Part shown: positions 1 to 8,397 of the stretch, piece after piece
Layout of the letters: every line of letters begins with the position of its first letter
Numbering within the stretch: the stretch's first letter is position 1
Source: Penium margaritaceum
Taxonomy: Eukaryota; Streptophyta; Zygnematophyceae; Desmidiales; Peniaceae
DNA length: 27,608 nt
Direction of reading: 5' to 3'
NCBI GenBank assembly: GCA_023375785.1
Contig: SZWC01001593.1
Location: forward strand, 123,913-151,520
Notes under the pieces: generated by a model
Databases searched by the model: none
What the model saw: only the letters and a program-made list of their open reading frames with translations
What the model was told of the DNA's origin: nothing
Made by a program: the position numbers and the translations under genes

Positions 1-1838
1 ATATTGGCTGGCTCAGAGCGGATGTACTGCAGCTGAGGGACAGTGCTGCGGTTAGTCGTCAATGCAGTCACAGCATGTGGGGTGGGTATGGTTGCAGTAG
101 GGGCCGCGGAGTATCCAGTTAGAGGGATCGACATCTGAGGTTGCCCCGCGGGCGTATGAAGGTTTGCTTGTGTGGGTGGGAGAGGCATGTACCAGGAAGA
201 GGGAGTGGGTGCTGAGGCGGTGTAGGGAGTGGACAAGAATGCCATCCCAGGCGGCAGAATCTGGGTTCCCTGTATCGGTAGCGTCGCTGCCTCGGGTACC
301 CAGTATGTTTGAGTGGTTGGGACTGCAGCCGCGGAATAGAGGGGAACCGCTGGTCCCGTGTTGGTGGTCACGTGCGGATTCCCTTGAGGCTGGTGCGGGG
401 TCAAATACAGCTGGTTCTGTGCAGTGGGCTGTGACAAGGGCATCAAGGTCTGAGGGGTTGCTCCGAGTGGCGTGGGTCCCGCAAGCTGCTGATGGGGAAT
501 CTGCTGATAGGCGGGCATGGGTGGCTGCGGTGGCAAATTGGTCATCGTCGTCTGCGGCATCGTTCCCATTGGTGTTGCGCTCGCCTGCTGCTGTGTCTGG
601 GCCACCCACAGGGGTGGTGTGACCACGGGAGGCTGCGTCGCGGAAATTGGCTGGGCTCTGCCTCCGAATGTCTGCTGCAGTGGAGGCTGGCCCATGTTTT
701 CCTGATGGGTTGTATTCTCTCCAGGCGGGGTCATCTGTTGTGTGTGCTGCGCGCTTGCGGAAGGCCTCGTCGCCATCCCTGCTTGCATCATCAGCTGCTG
801 TGGTGGTGCATTTCATGTGGATTGCTGCGGGTGTGCCGCGGTATGCAGGGTGCCCAGGCTCGGTAGTGGCATCGTCACTTGTAGCGCGGGTAGCGGTGGC
901 GCTGCCCCTACCTGTTGGCCTCCCATGTGTTGCTGCAGTGAGCACCTTGGCAGCTGCGGCACTCCAGCCGTCTGTAGTTGTGCGGCCACCCCTGTCGCGG
1001 TCATTCCCATGGCCAGAGGCATCTGGCTCACGGGAAGCTGGTTTATTGGTGGCTGCACAGCTCCCGACGCTTGCGCGGACATAGGCATTCCCATCTGTAT
1101 GGTTCCTGTGGATTGCGTCGATGTGACCATCCGCTGCTGTGGCCCAGGTCCAGGTGGTTCCGCGGCGGGGATGCCCTGGGTTTCCCCGGGCAGCTGCGGT
1201 GGAGGCTCCACGTCTTGTGGCATCCCAAAGGCAGGGGCTGATGATCCCACCTGCTGCAGTTGCGTGGAGATTTGCTGCTCGTCCGATGTTGGTGTCTCGA
1301 GGATCCCTGAATCCTTGGGACTCAACGGCAAGGGTTGCGGATGGGTTAGGAGCGCGGGCTGCGCCTCCATTTCGCCAGTGATCTGCTGCTGCCCGCCACG
1401 GCGCCGGTACACCAGTCCGTGATAAGCTTCGAGCTCTCCACCACCGGAGGACTCCTCCAGTGAAGGTGGTATGTCGGAGAACCACTGCGCCCCAGGTGAC
1501 ACATTTTGGTGCCCTTCCAGTCCCTGTTGACGCGGGGCTGATCCATGGCTGTCGGTCCCGCGGATGGTTTCCACCTCCGCATGATCGCCCAGCGCATCCA
1601 TGATTCGGCGCCAGTGCAACTGCTCCAACCAGTCAGTAACTCGCCGGTGCTGGATGAGCAGGTCGGGGCCTGGTGAGGAACTGACTGGTGTGCGGGACAG
1701 CGCCGGTGAGGCGTCCCTGCTCCCCGCGTAGGTTGCGGCCCGGCGTGGCAAGAAGCACCGCGCTGATGGCTGCTGCTGCCGTCGCCCGGTATCCTGATGC
1801 ACAAAGCTGGCCGCCGACATCAACGACTGATCTAAAGG
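1..1838 (-). pseudogene. Gln/Pro/Met-rich open frame, partial, with one in-frame stop
   Basis: Reading the minus strand from the first ATG at 1820, one frame stays open to the window edge except for a single TGA at 813-815. I translated 812 to 1 codon by codon and found no other stop. The N-terminal ~130 residues are mixed composition (an Arg/Trp/Leu stretch, then Ser/Glu/Gly-rich). The remaining ~470 are low complexity: Gln, Pro, Met, Thr and Ala dominate, with runs such as PPLQQ and MPAYQQ. I see no signal peptide, membrane segment, zinc knuckle or catalytic motif. An upstream in-frame stop at 1839-1841 limits the N-terminus unless there is splicing. Persistence of the same compositional bias on both sides of the TGA suggests one original coding frame. 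It could be the low-complexity head of a retrotransposon gag or a Q/P-rich regulatory protein; I do not recognise it. Frames overlapping it on either strand are shadows. Confidence 0.5.
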
Positions 1839-2437
1839 TCACGTGTAGTTCTGCTGTGGAAGAGCAAAGAACTCTCCACGCTCACCGCACCATAACACTG
1901 ACGCCCCCAATTTTACCGCGTTTTTTATTTCCTCCGCGGACGGTTGCGCTCCGCGCTAGCTCCGCGGAGCAGGCACTTCGCTGTTACAACTTGTTCTTAG
2001 ACACCTCAACGCCTACCCACTAGTTTCCCACCGAGGGCTGTTCCGCGGAATGCAATCCTGGACCTCCGCGTAGGCACCNCTCCGCGCGGCGTTTCTACAC
2101 GCCGGCGATCTCATCCCTCTCGTACCATTCTTCTTCCTCCTCCCTGGATTAAACGCGGTGTGGCTACGCACCGCGGGTCTCACACACATACTACTTGTCC
2201 TCTGTTAGCTACTTTCTTCATCCGCGGCTCGCGCACGTGGTTCTTCGTGTTCTTCCTTGAATCTTCGTTCTTCGCGGTGCGTCCCCTTAAACTTCTCCGT
2301 GATTGATGCTGGGTTCCTGATGCTGATTGGATGCTTCTCCCACGATTGCTCGGTTCCTCCGTTGTCCAGTCTGTATGCCCTGTCAGTGACCGCGGACCCT
2401 TCCATGGTTTGCCCCTGTTCTCTTTGCACCGCTGATC
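1839..2437. other. unassigned spacer with CCGCGG-rich sequence
   Basis: No gene is recognisable here. The stretch is dotted with TCCGCGG and related words, as are 1-1838 and 2438-2690. A minus-strand open stretch (2205-2429, Arg/Glu-rich) has no recognisable domain and may be a fragment. A perfect 7-bp inverted repeat (CGCGGTG at 2154-2160, CACCGCG at 2169-2175, 8-base loop) is present. An N gap lies at 2079. Confidence 0.4.
2079..2079. other. assembly gap (single N)
   Basis: A single N stands between ...TAGGCACC and CTCCGCGCGG. I see no duplicated flank here, unlike the gap at 11033, so the true gap length is unknown. Confidence 0.8.
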
Positions 2438-3109
2438 TTACCGCCTTTTCGTCCCGCCTTCCCCTAGGTGCCTGGGATAGAGGGTCCGCCGCAGACGAGT
2501 TGTGTTCGTCCGCGGCGGCCCTCCTGTGGGCATTCCAATCCCAGCCCTTCTTGATTCCGCGCCCTCCTTCCGCTCAACCGCGTCCGCGGGAGCCAGCATC
2601 CCTGCGCGGATCTGAGGCGGCACCAACTCCCTCTTCCGCGGGGAATCTCTGCCACGGAGCTGCAGTGGAATTGTGCGTGACACCGTGGCCACGCACTCCG
2701 CTGCGAGGGACTCAATCTGCTGCATGATCTCCATGATGTTGTTGCCTTCGTTGGCTCGGAGGGTGACGAGCCGTTTGAAGATGAAGAGCTGATTGGCAAG
2801 ATTGCTTGACTGGTAGATGGAGCAGAGTTTTGACCATGCGTTCGCGGCCAGGGTGCATCCTTGGATGTGCCTAAGTTGAGGTGGGCATAACGCGGACACA
2901 AGGAGCGCCAACACCTTTTTGTTGCACTTCTTGTATGCCTCCTTCACCTCAGCCATTGGAGTCTCCGGCGGAGCAGTCTCATCACCTTTTACAAGCTCAA
3001 GCAGTCCCTTGTCGTCGAGGAAGACCTCAAACTGCCACCTCTACAAGGCAAAGCCTGTCCCATCAAACTTAAGGACAGCGCGGCTGCTCTCATGATCGCT
3101 AGTTGCCAT
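2438..3109 (-). pseudogene. gag: copia-type gag (UBN2 family), nonsense-interrupted
   Basis: From ATG 3109 the frame reads MATSDHESSRAVLKFDGTGF, which fits the N-terminus of plant copia gag proteins (an FDGTNF-like motif followed by W..F..FL). Codon 23 is TAG (3041-3043). The frame then continues through the helical UBN2 core: an LLELVKGDE-like segment, then AYKKCNKKVLALLVSAL, then NAWSKLCSIYQSSNLANQL, then LFIFKRLVTLRANEGNNIME and QQIESLAAE. This core should form retroelement particles. After about 2700 the sequence no longer resembles gag and I see no CCHC knuckle in frame, although the frame stays open to a stop at 2438. The protein is therefore a pseudogene unless the TAG is suppressed or is an error. 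Confidence 0.7.
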
Positions 3110-3160
3110 GTCTTGCTGTTGGGAGTGTGGAATCAAGCTGGCTTTGAACCCCTTAGAGGC

Positions 3161-3175
3161 GTGGGCCCATAACCC
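3161..3175 (-). promoter_or_regulatory. primer-binding site, half-tRNA type (initiator tRNA-Met anticodon arm)
   Basis: Two bases inside the 5' LTR, the minus strand reads GGGTTATGGGCCCAC. This is the exact complement of GTGGGCCCATAACCC, the anticodon arm (CAU loop) of plant cytosolic initiator tRNA-Met as I recall it. The usual TGGTATCAGAGC site is absent here. Priming from an internal half-tRNA is known for Drosophila copia and yeast Ty5. Confidence 0.65.
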
Positions 3176-3375
3176 TTTGTTGGCCTGAGGGTGAGTGTGC
3201 ATCCTGGAGGGTCTCTAGCAGTGGCTGGTTCACACCACCAACTGTTTTTGGAGAGACTGAAACTATGGAGGCAACTGGTTCCAATGATGGCAAAATCTGG
3301 TCAGAGAGTGAGGCAATAGTTTTGGCCTCAATTGAATGGAAATTAGCACTTGATCAAGGCTCACAAGCAGTGGCA

Positions 3376-3382
3376 TTTTATA
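3376..3382 (-). promoter_or_regulatory. TATA box of the left copia LTR
   Basis: Minus-strand TATAAAA sits in the 8-base loop of a perfect 7-bp inverted repeat (CAGTGGC 3368-3374, GCCACTG 3383-3389). It is about 200 bp before the LTR's internal end, a normal place for an LTR promoter. Confidence 0.5.
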
Positions 3383-3749
3383 GCCACTGATCTAAGCTTT
3401 CCAGAACACCAAAGCATGCCAGATTTGGAGCTTCCTAGCAGATTCTATGGCTTCTAGAGTGCTCCTTGGTAGGCTGTCCTTTTCCCACCTAGGAAGGCAT
3501 CCCTTCCCTCCTCTAGAAGTTTCTGCCCCTTCCTAGATTCCTCAGCTTGCTTCTAGTAGGAGGGAAGGTGTCCAGAAGACCAAGACACCTCTAGATGCCT
3601 TGTAGGACAAGTCACCCCTTCTAGAAGGTGTGCCACCTTCCTGGACCCTCACCTGGCCTTCTAAAAACTTAAAGAGGAATTCTAGAGGTTGAGCTAGCTT
3701 CCTGGCATCTATTTTCCACCTCCCTTGAGGCAGGGCAGAATTTCATCTT

Positions 3750-3815
3750 GTGGGACTTGAACCCGGGCCCCTGCCTCTAGAGGTGGACACCATTAACCAC
3801 TAAGCCAGTAAGGCT
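3750..3815 (-). other. tRNA-like module with A and B boxes inside copia LTR
   Basis: The minus strand carries TGGCTTAGTGG (3807-3797, A-box match) and GGTTCAAGTCC (3763-3753, B-box match), about 34 bases apart as in a tRNA gene. The acceptor stem does not pair, the T stem is only partly paired and the anticodon arm is poor, so it is not a functional tRNA. It is best read as a tRNA-derived or SINE-derived segment, or a Pol III-type promoter relic, within U3. Confidence 0.5.
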
Positions 3816-3876
3816 TGTCTTTTTGGTGTTCCTTTTTGGAGTCACTCCTGCCATGGTGAGGAGCATCATTCCAACA

Positions 3877-4047
3877 GATACTGTGGTATCACCTAAACGC
3901 AAGGGATCCACTGCAACCTCCAAAGTTGGACCTGCTGCAAGGGCCACAGCAAAGCCTGGTGCAGCCAAAGCAGCAGCTGTGAAGCGTGCAGCAGCTGTAG
4001 CAATCAGGGCTGCTGCATTGAAGGCAGCAAAGCGCAAGCAGAAGTAA
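3877..4047 (+). pseudogene. C-terminal fragment of a basic Ala/Lys-rich protein, histone H1-tail-like
   Basis: The plus strand carries a frame open from the LTR edge to a TAA at 4045-4047. It begins DTVVSPKRKGSTATSK and continues with alternating Ala-rich and Lys/Arg-rich blocks, ending AAKRKQK. The composition resembles the C-terminal tail of linker histones or other basic nuclear proteins. An ATG in a good context (GCCATGG) occurs at 3853, but it lies inside the copia LTR, so the fused 64-residue reading is probably not the original start. The following 500 bases are AT-richer and look like a 3' UTR or flank. Inference: this is the last coding segment of a host gene split by the copia insertion; the rest would lie beyond the left edge. 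I cannot name the gene, and chance low-complexity coding is possible. Confidence 0.35.
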
Positions 4048-4504
4048 AAGTAGATTTACATTCTCATTGTCATTGTCATACTCACTTGTCACTTGTCCTG
4101 GATCATTCTATCAAGCAATGTTTCCTCCATTCCCCTTTGCAATGTTTTCTTGCGCTTGTTTGGAGATTCAGGCAATGTAGTCTGTGAAGTGGACATGGAT
4201 GCAGAGAAGTCATACAAGTGCTAACAGTTGCAAACCATTGTACATAAGGCCACATGAATGTGTGTGGATAGTAGGATATGAATGTGATTGTTGCGTTATG
4301 TATTGCAATGCCAGAATACATGGAATGGATGAAACAATGATAATGGTGTCATTCTGGACTTAAATGTACTTCTGTAGAAGGTGTGAATCCCATATACATG
4401 TTGTGAATGTGCCCAAAACCAAAGCATCTGTGCAGTTCTGGGCAATTCTGTGCCCCTTGCATGAGGGGCCCCATCGATGCCCCCAGATACGGGTCCACCG
4501 ATGG
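4048..4504. other. AT-richer flank, no gene seen
   Basis: This stretch between the basic reading frame and the repeat arrays has no supported coding region. It is compositionally distinct from the GC-rich retroelement DNA and from the satellite. Its start may be the 3' UTR of the truncated host gene. Confidence 0.4.
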
Positions 4505-4540
4505 ATCGATGGGCATCGATGGGCATCGATGGGCGATGGG
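4505..4540 (+). repeat. 10-bp tandem repeat CATCGATGGG, about 3.5 copies
   Basis: GATCGATGGG, then CATCGATGGG twice, then a shortened GCGATGGG. The preceding CCCCATCGATGCCCC (4469-4483) is its reverse complement, so a strong hairpin can form just left of the satellite array. Confidence 0.75.
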
Positions 4541-5579
4541 CCAAGGCCAACACTGTAGTTCGCACCACTCCGCAACCAGTTCGCACCACTCCAAAACCAG
4601 TTTGTACCATTCCCGACCAGTTTGCACCATCCCGCAACCAGTTCGCACCACTCTGCAACCAGTTCGCACCACTTCGCAACCAGTTCACACCACTCCGCAA
4701 CCAGTTTGCACCACTCTGCAACCAGTTCGCACCACTCCGCAACCAGTTTGCACAACTCCGGAACCCGTTTGCACCACTCCGGAACCAGTTCACACCAGTC
4801 CGCAACCAGTTCGCACCACTCCGCAACCAGTTCGCACCATTCCGCAACCAGTTTGCACCACTCCCCAACCAGTTTGCACCACTCTGTAACCAGTTCGCAC
4901 CGCTCCGCAACCAGTTTGCACCACTCCGCAACCAGTTCTCACAACTCTGCAACCAGTTCGCACCACTCCGCAACCAGTTCGCACTACTCTGAACCAATTC
5001 GCACCACTCCTCAACCACTTTGCACCACTCTGCATCCAGTTTGCACCACTATGCAACCGGTTTGCACCACTCTGCAACCAGTTCGCACCACTCCGCAACC
5101 AGTTCGCACCACTGCCCAACCAGTTCACACCACTCTGCAACCAGTTTGCCCCAATCCGCAACCAGTTCGCACTACTCCGCAACCAGTTCGCACCACTCCG
5201 AAACCACTTCGCACCACTCCGCAACCAGTTTGCACCAGTCCGCAACCAGTTTGCACCACTCCACAACCAGTTCGCACCACTCCTGAACCAGTTCGCACCA
5301 ATCCGCAACCAGTTCGCACCACTCTCCAACCAGTTCCCACCACTCCGCAACCAGTTCACACCACTCTGCAACCAGTTCGCACCACTCCGCAACCAGTTCG
5401 CACCACTCTGCAACCAGTTGGCACCACTCCGCAACCAGTTCGCACCACTCCGCAACCAGTTCGCACCACTCCGCAAACAGTTCGCACCACTCCGCAACCA
5501 GTTTGCACCACTCAGCGACCAGTTCGCACCACTCCGCAACCAGTTTGCACCACTCAGCGACCAGTTCGCACCACTCCGC

Positions 5580-6243
5580 AACCAGTTCGCACCAGTCCGC
5601 AACTCGTTCGCACAGCCCGCAGCCAGTTCGCACCACTCCGCAACGAGTTTGCACCACTCCGCAACCCATTCCCACCACCCGCAACCAGTTCGCCCCACTC
5701 CACAACCATTTCACACCACTCCGCAACCAGGTCGCACCACTCCGCAACCAGTTCGCACCAGTCCGCAACTCGTTCGCACAGCCCGCAGCCAGTTCGCACC
5801 ACTCCGCAACGAGTTTGCACCACTCCGCAACCCATTCCCACCACCCGCAACCAGTTCGCCCCACTCCACAACCATTTCACACCACTCCGCAACCAGGTCG
5901 CACCACTCCGCAACCAGTTCGCACCAGTCCGCAACTCGTTCGCACAGCCCGCAGCCAGTTCGCACCACTCCGCAACGAGTTTGCACCACTCCGCAACCCA
6001 TTCCCACCACCCGCAACCAGTTCGCCCCACTCCACAACCATTTCACACCACTCCGCAACCAGGTCGCACCACTCCGCAACCAGTTCGCACCAGTCCGCAA
6101 CTCGTTCGCACAGCCCGCAGCCAGTTCGCACCACTCCGCAACGAGTTTGCACCACTCCGCAACCCATTCCCACCACCCGCAACCAGTTCGCCCCACTCCA
6201 CAGCCATTTCACACCACTCCGCAACCAGGTCGCACCACTCCGC
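5580..6243 (+). repeat. 166-bp higher-order repeat, 4 copies
   Basis: The marker AACTCGTTCGCACAGCCCGC recurs at 5601, 5767, 5933 and 6099, exactly 166 bp apart. Copies are nearly identical. The period is 8 monomers minus 2 bases, so reading frame changes from copy to copy. Confidence 0.9.
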
Positions 6244-6418
6244 AACCAGTTCGCACCACTCTGCGACCAGTTCACACCATTCCGCAATTAGTTTGCACCA
6301 CTCCGCAGCCAGTTTGCACCACTCCGCAACCAGTTCGCACCACTACGCAACAAGTCTGCACCACTCCGCAACCAGTTTGTACCACTCCGCAACCAGTTCG
6401 CACCACTTTGCAACCAGT

Positions 6419-6423
6419 TCGCA
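6419..6423 (+). repeat. target-site duplication, left copy (TCGCA)
   Basis: TCGCA immediately precedes the 5' LTR and is repeated at 13112-13116 directly after the 3' LTR. The 5-bp length is normal for Ty3/gypsy integrase. Confidence 0.75.
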
Positions 6424-7348
6424 TGTTATGGGAGCCGTCGGGAGAGCCGGTGATTACGTCATCATGCTGAGGTCAGATGCATGCTGTGATGCTCCCATTA
6501 TATTCTACATGAAAAACCGTGCGAAATCGACCCAAGGACCGGGTCATTTGGTGCAGGGACAAGAAAGATACGGCCGTGCAAAGGTGGGAGGCGCACCTCC
6601 AGAAAACAGGAGACGTACCGGTTCGACCCCGAGCACGGCGGAGCGACTTTCTCGCCCACTGCAGCCAAAGCACCCCTAGATGGACGTTTTGCCAATGAGG
6701 CAAGGTTCACTGGGGTCCATGGGCGCTTCGGGATGGCGGCTGGAGCTGCATTCGCAAGCAAAGGCGCTTCGGGCGGCCGTGACCCCCACTGGCGGTGCTG
6801 CCAGCGGCCGTCACGCGTGGAGTATTCAAACGGCCATAACTTAGCCGTTTCTTCACGGATTGAGGCGTTCTTTGGTGCGTTGGAAAGGTCTCAGCGCGTA
6901 CTACATGATGCATGTGTTATTTGCATGAGAGCGACTCGATAAAGGGCTTTGAAGTGCTGAGTAGATTTCGGCTGCTCCATAGGGGCTGGTACATAAGGAA
7001 GTCTAGGGATTGATCTAGGCATGCCAATCTTACCCAGAGACTATGTACATTACCTTGTACTGATCTATCCAGTTTAAAGGATTTATTCCTTGCCCAACTC
7101 TCCTTGTGTTCCAAGCGTTGCTTCGCACACGTCCATTCGACCCTACAAGTCTTCCGCAACGCACCTTGGTGCAAACGCCGCCGGGAGAGTCGCACGGCGG
7201 AAACCTCGGTCACTAGCAGCGGCCTTGCTGCTAGGAGAGGGTCGTGCGACATCTCAAGGGTTGGCCCACACACCAAGGGGTCGAGGGTGGGAGGTTTATC
7301 CCAAGGGCTTGGCGTGTGACCGTCACGCCGGGCGCCCCTTGGTTCAGA
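6424..7348 (+). repeat. 5' LTR of the chromovirus (925 bp)
   Basis: It begins TGTTATGGGAGCC and aligns over its whole length with 12221-13111. It ends ...GGTTCAGA where the 3' copy has ...GGTTCACA, so the terminal CA has become GA. It is 34 bp longer than the 3' LTR because of one indel after CGCACAC (around 7133-7166). A B-box match GGTTCGACCCC (6620-6630) is conserved in both LTRs. Confidence 0.92.
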
Positions 7349-7350
7349 TT

Positions 7351-7362
7351 TGGTATCAGAGC
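7351..7362 (+). promoter_or_regulatory. primer-binding site (initiator tRNA-Met 3' end)
   Basis: TGGTATCAGAGC lies 2 bases after the 5' LTR. It is the standard complement of the plant initiator tRNA-Met 3' end and primes minus-strand DNA synthesis. Confidence 0.95.
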
Positions 7363-7490
7363 GCGTGGACGTTCGCTCGGTTTTGCGCGGACCTAAGGGA
7401 GGCAGCAGATCTGGCACAAACTGCGTTTGGCCAGAATATTTTGTCACAACCGGAACCATAGTGGGAGCAGCATTTGACCAGGCTTTCCTC

Positions 7491-8397
7491 ATGGCGGATA
7501 TCCGGCAAGCTCTTGACAAGTTCCGTCAAGAGAACCAGCAGCTGCGCACGGAGGTTGAGGCGAGGTACGTTGGCCAACGGAGCAGTGCGTTGGGGGGGTG
7601 TGCCATTGGCATCCGCACCTGCCTTTCGGCGGCCCAAGCCAAAGGAGCCGGAGTTCTACACCGGCAAGTGGCTCTTCACAGTGAACTCGTACTTTACGGC
7701 ATTGGGCGTTCCCGTGGGAGAAGATGCTACGAGACTGGAATATGCACCTACGCTACTCCGGGGAATGGCCCTACAGTGGTGGTCGGCGTTGTGCCGGCGG
7801 AACGCCGCTGGGTTGCCGGACGGGCTGGGGGCTGGGACACGGCTTCAGCCACTGTTGAGTCTACCGCTGGGGCGGGAAGTGCAGCTCGGGGCACGGGCGT
7901 TGACGGAGAAGCCAGAGACGTGGGAGCAGTTCGGGACGATGCTCCAGGCTCGTTTCGACCTCCTCAACGGCAGCCGGGTTGCACGTGATAAGATCAAGCA
8001 CGTCAAGCAAGGCGGATTGGTCCAGGATTACACTACACGCTTCATGGCCTTGGCGGCGCAGATTGACGACCTCTCGGACGCGGAGGCGTACGACCGCTAC
8101 AATGATGGCCTGAAGCCGCACGTCCAACGCGAACTCGCGGTGCTCGGGTTGCGGACCTTTGCGGAGCTCGTCTCGGCAGCGGAGCGCATCGACACGGTAA
8201 GCTACAATGCGCGCCGGACCAGCTATGCAACACAAGCATGGGTGGAGCAGCGGGGTCAGGCTGTGCCCATGGAGGTGGATGCAATCCAAGCCGGGCAGCG
8301 GGGTGCGGGCGGGCAACAGGGACCGAGAGGCAAGTGCTGGGTCTGTGGTGAGGAGGGTCATCGCAAGCGGGATTGCCCTAAGCGCAAGGCACAGTAG
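7491..8397 (+). pseudogene. gag: chromovirus gag, frameshifted
   Basis: The likely start is ATG 7491 (MADIRQALDKFRQENQQLRT, a short coiled-coil-like N-terminus). Around a run of seven G (7592-7598) the coding signal moves by +1, consistent with one extra base, to a frame reading EPEFYTGKW...TLLRGMALQWW, the retrotransposon gag core. Further on come WEQFGTMLQARF and YTTRFMALAAQI, conserved in plant gypsy gags. The C-terminus has one zinc knuckle, CWVCGEEGHRKRDC (CX2CX4HX4C), that would bind RNA for packaging, then a basic tail and TAG at 8395-8397. The product would be the capsid/nucleocapsid of the particle. Pol follows in the -1 frame with a 16-base overlap window (8382-8397). Confidence 0.85.

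Larger units (their letters stand above)
2438..3876 (-). mobile_element. Ty1/copia-type LTR retrotransposon, 5' portion only, degenerate
   Basis: In element orientation (minus) the order is 5' LTR (3876-3178), half-tRNA primer-binding site (3175-3161), leader, then a UBN2-type gag starting at 3109. Recognisable gag ends near 2700; protease, integrase, RT and a 3' LTR are not visible before the window edge. The LTR ends are TGTTGG...CCAACA, typical of copia elements. The element is broken by a nonsense codon in gag and by loss of recognisable sequence below ~2700, where CCGCGG-rich DNA begins; that DNA may be a later insertion or a rearrangement. The element lies antisense to the small basic reading frame at 3877-4047, which it appears to truncate. 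Confidence 0.65.
3178..3876 (-). repeat. 5' LTR of the left copia element
   Basis: The LTR is 699 bp and bounded by TGTTGG (3178-3183, plus) and CCAACA (3871-3876, plus), a perfect 6-bp terminal inverted repeat. It is directly followed on its internal side by the primer-binding site. It holds a tRNA-like module (3750-3815), a TATA box (3376-3382) and a cluster of TCTAG-containing words between 3440 and 3785. No second copy lies in the window, so the boundary rests on terminal motifs and the primer-binding site rather than on an LTR-LTR alignment. Confidence 0.6.
4557..6423 (+). repeat. 21-bp satellite array, left part (about 89 units)
   Basis: The dominant monomer is GCAACCAGTT followed by CGCACCACTCC. 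The array starts abruptly after a non-repetitive flank and is interrupted at 6424 by the chromovirus LTR. Because 21 is divisible by 3 and the consensus has no stop in any frame, all six frames stay open for long distances: heptads such as HHSATSS, TTPQPVR and APLRNQF on plus, and NWLRSGA, VVRTGCG and EWCELVA on minus. These frames are artefacts of the repeat and I do not call them as genes. Units vary mostly at the two CpGs of the monomer. Confidence 0.95.

Noticed and set aside
164..1422. Plus-strand Cys/Gly/Val-rich frames over 164-1422
   Set aside because: Their composition is what the reverse complement of Gln/Pro-rich codons gives (CTG, TGG, TGT), so they are shadows.
52..1485. Minus-strand 477-codon frame overlapping the Q/P-rich frame
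   Set aside because: It is a shifted reading of the same DNA with no motif. The neighbouring frame has consistent Q/P/M bias through the whole region and is the better candidate.
3249..3876. Alternative left copia LTR end at TG 3249
   Set aside because: That end is not followed by a recognisable primer-binding site, whereas TG 3178 gives perfect TGTTGG/CCAACA termini and an adjacent initiator-tRNA match.
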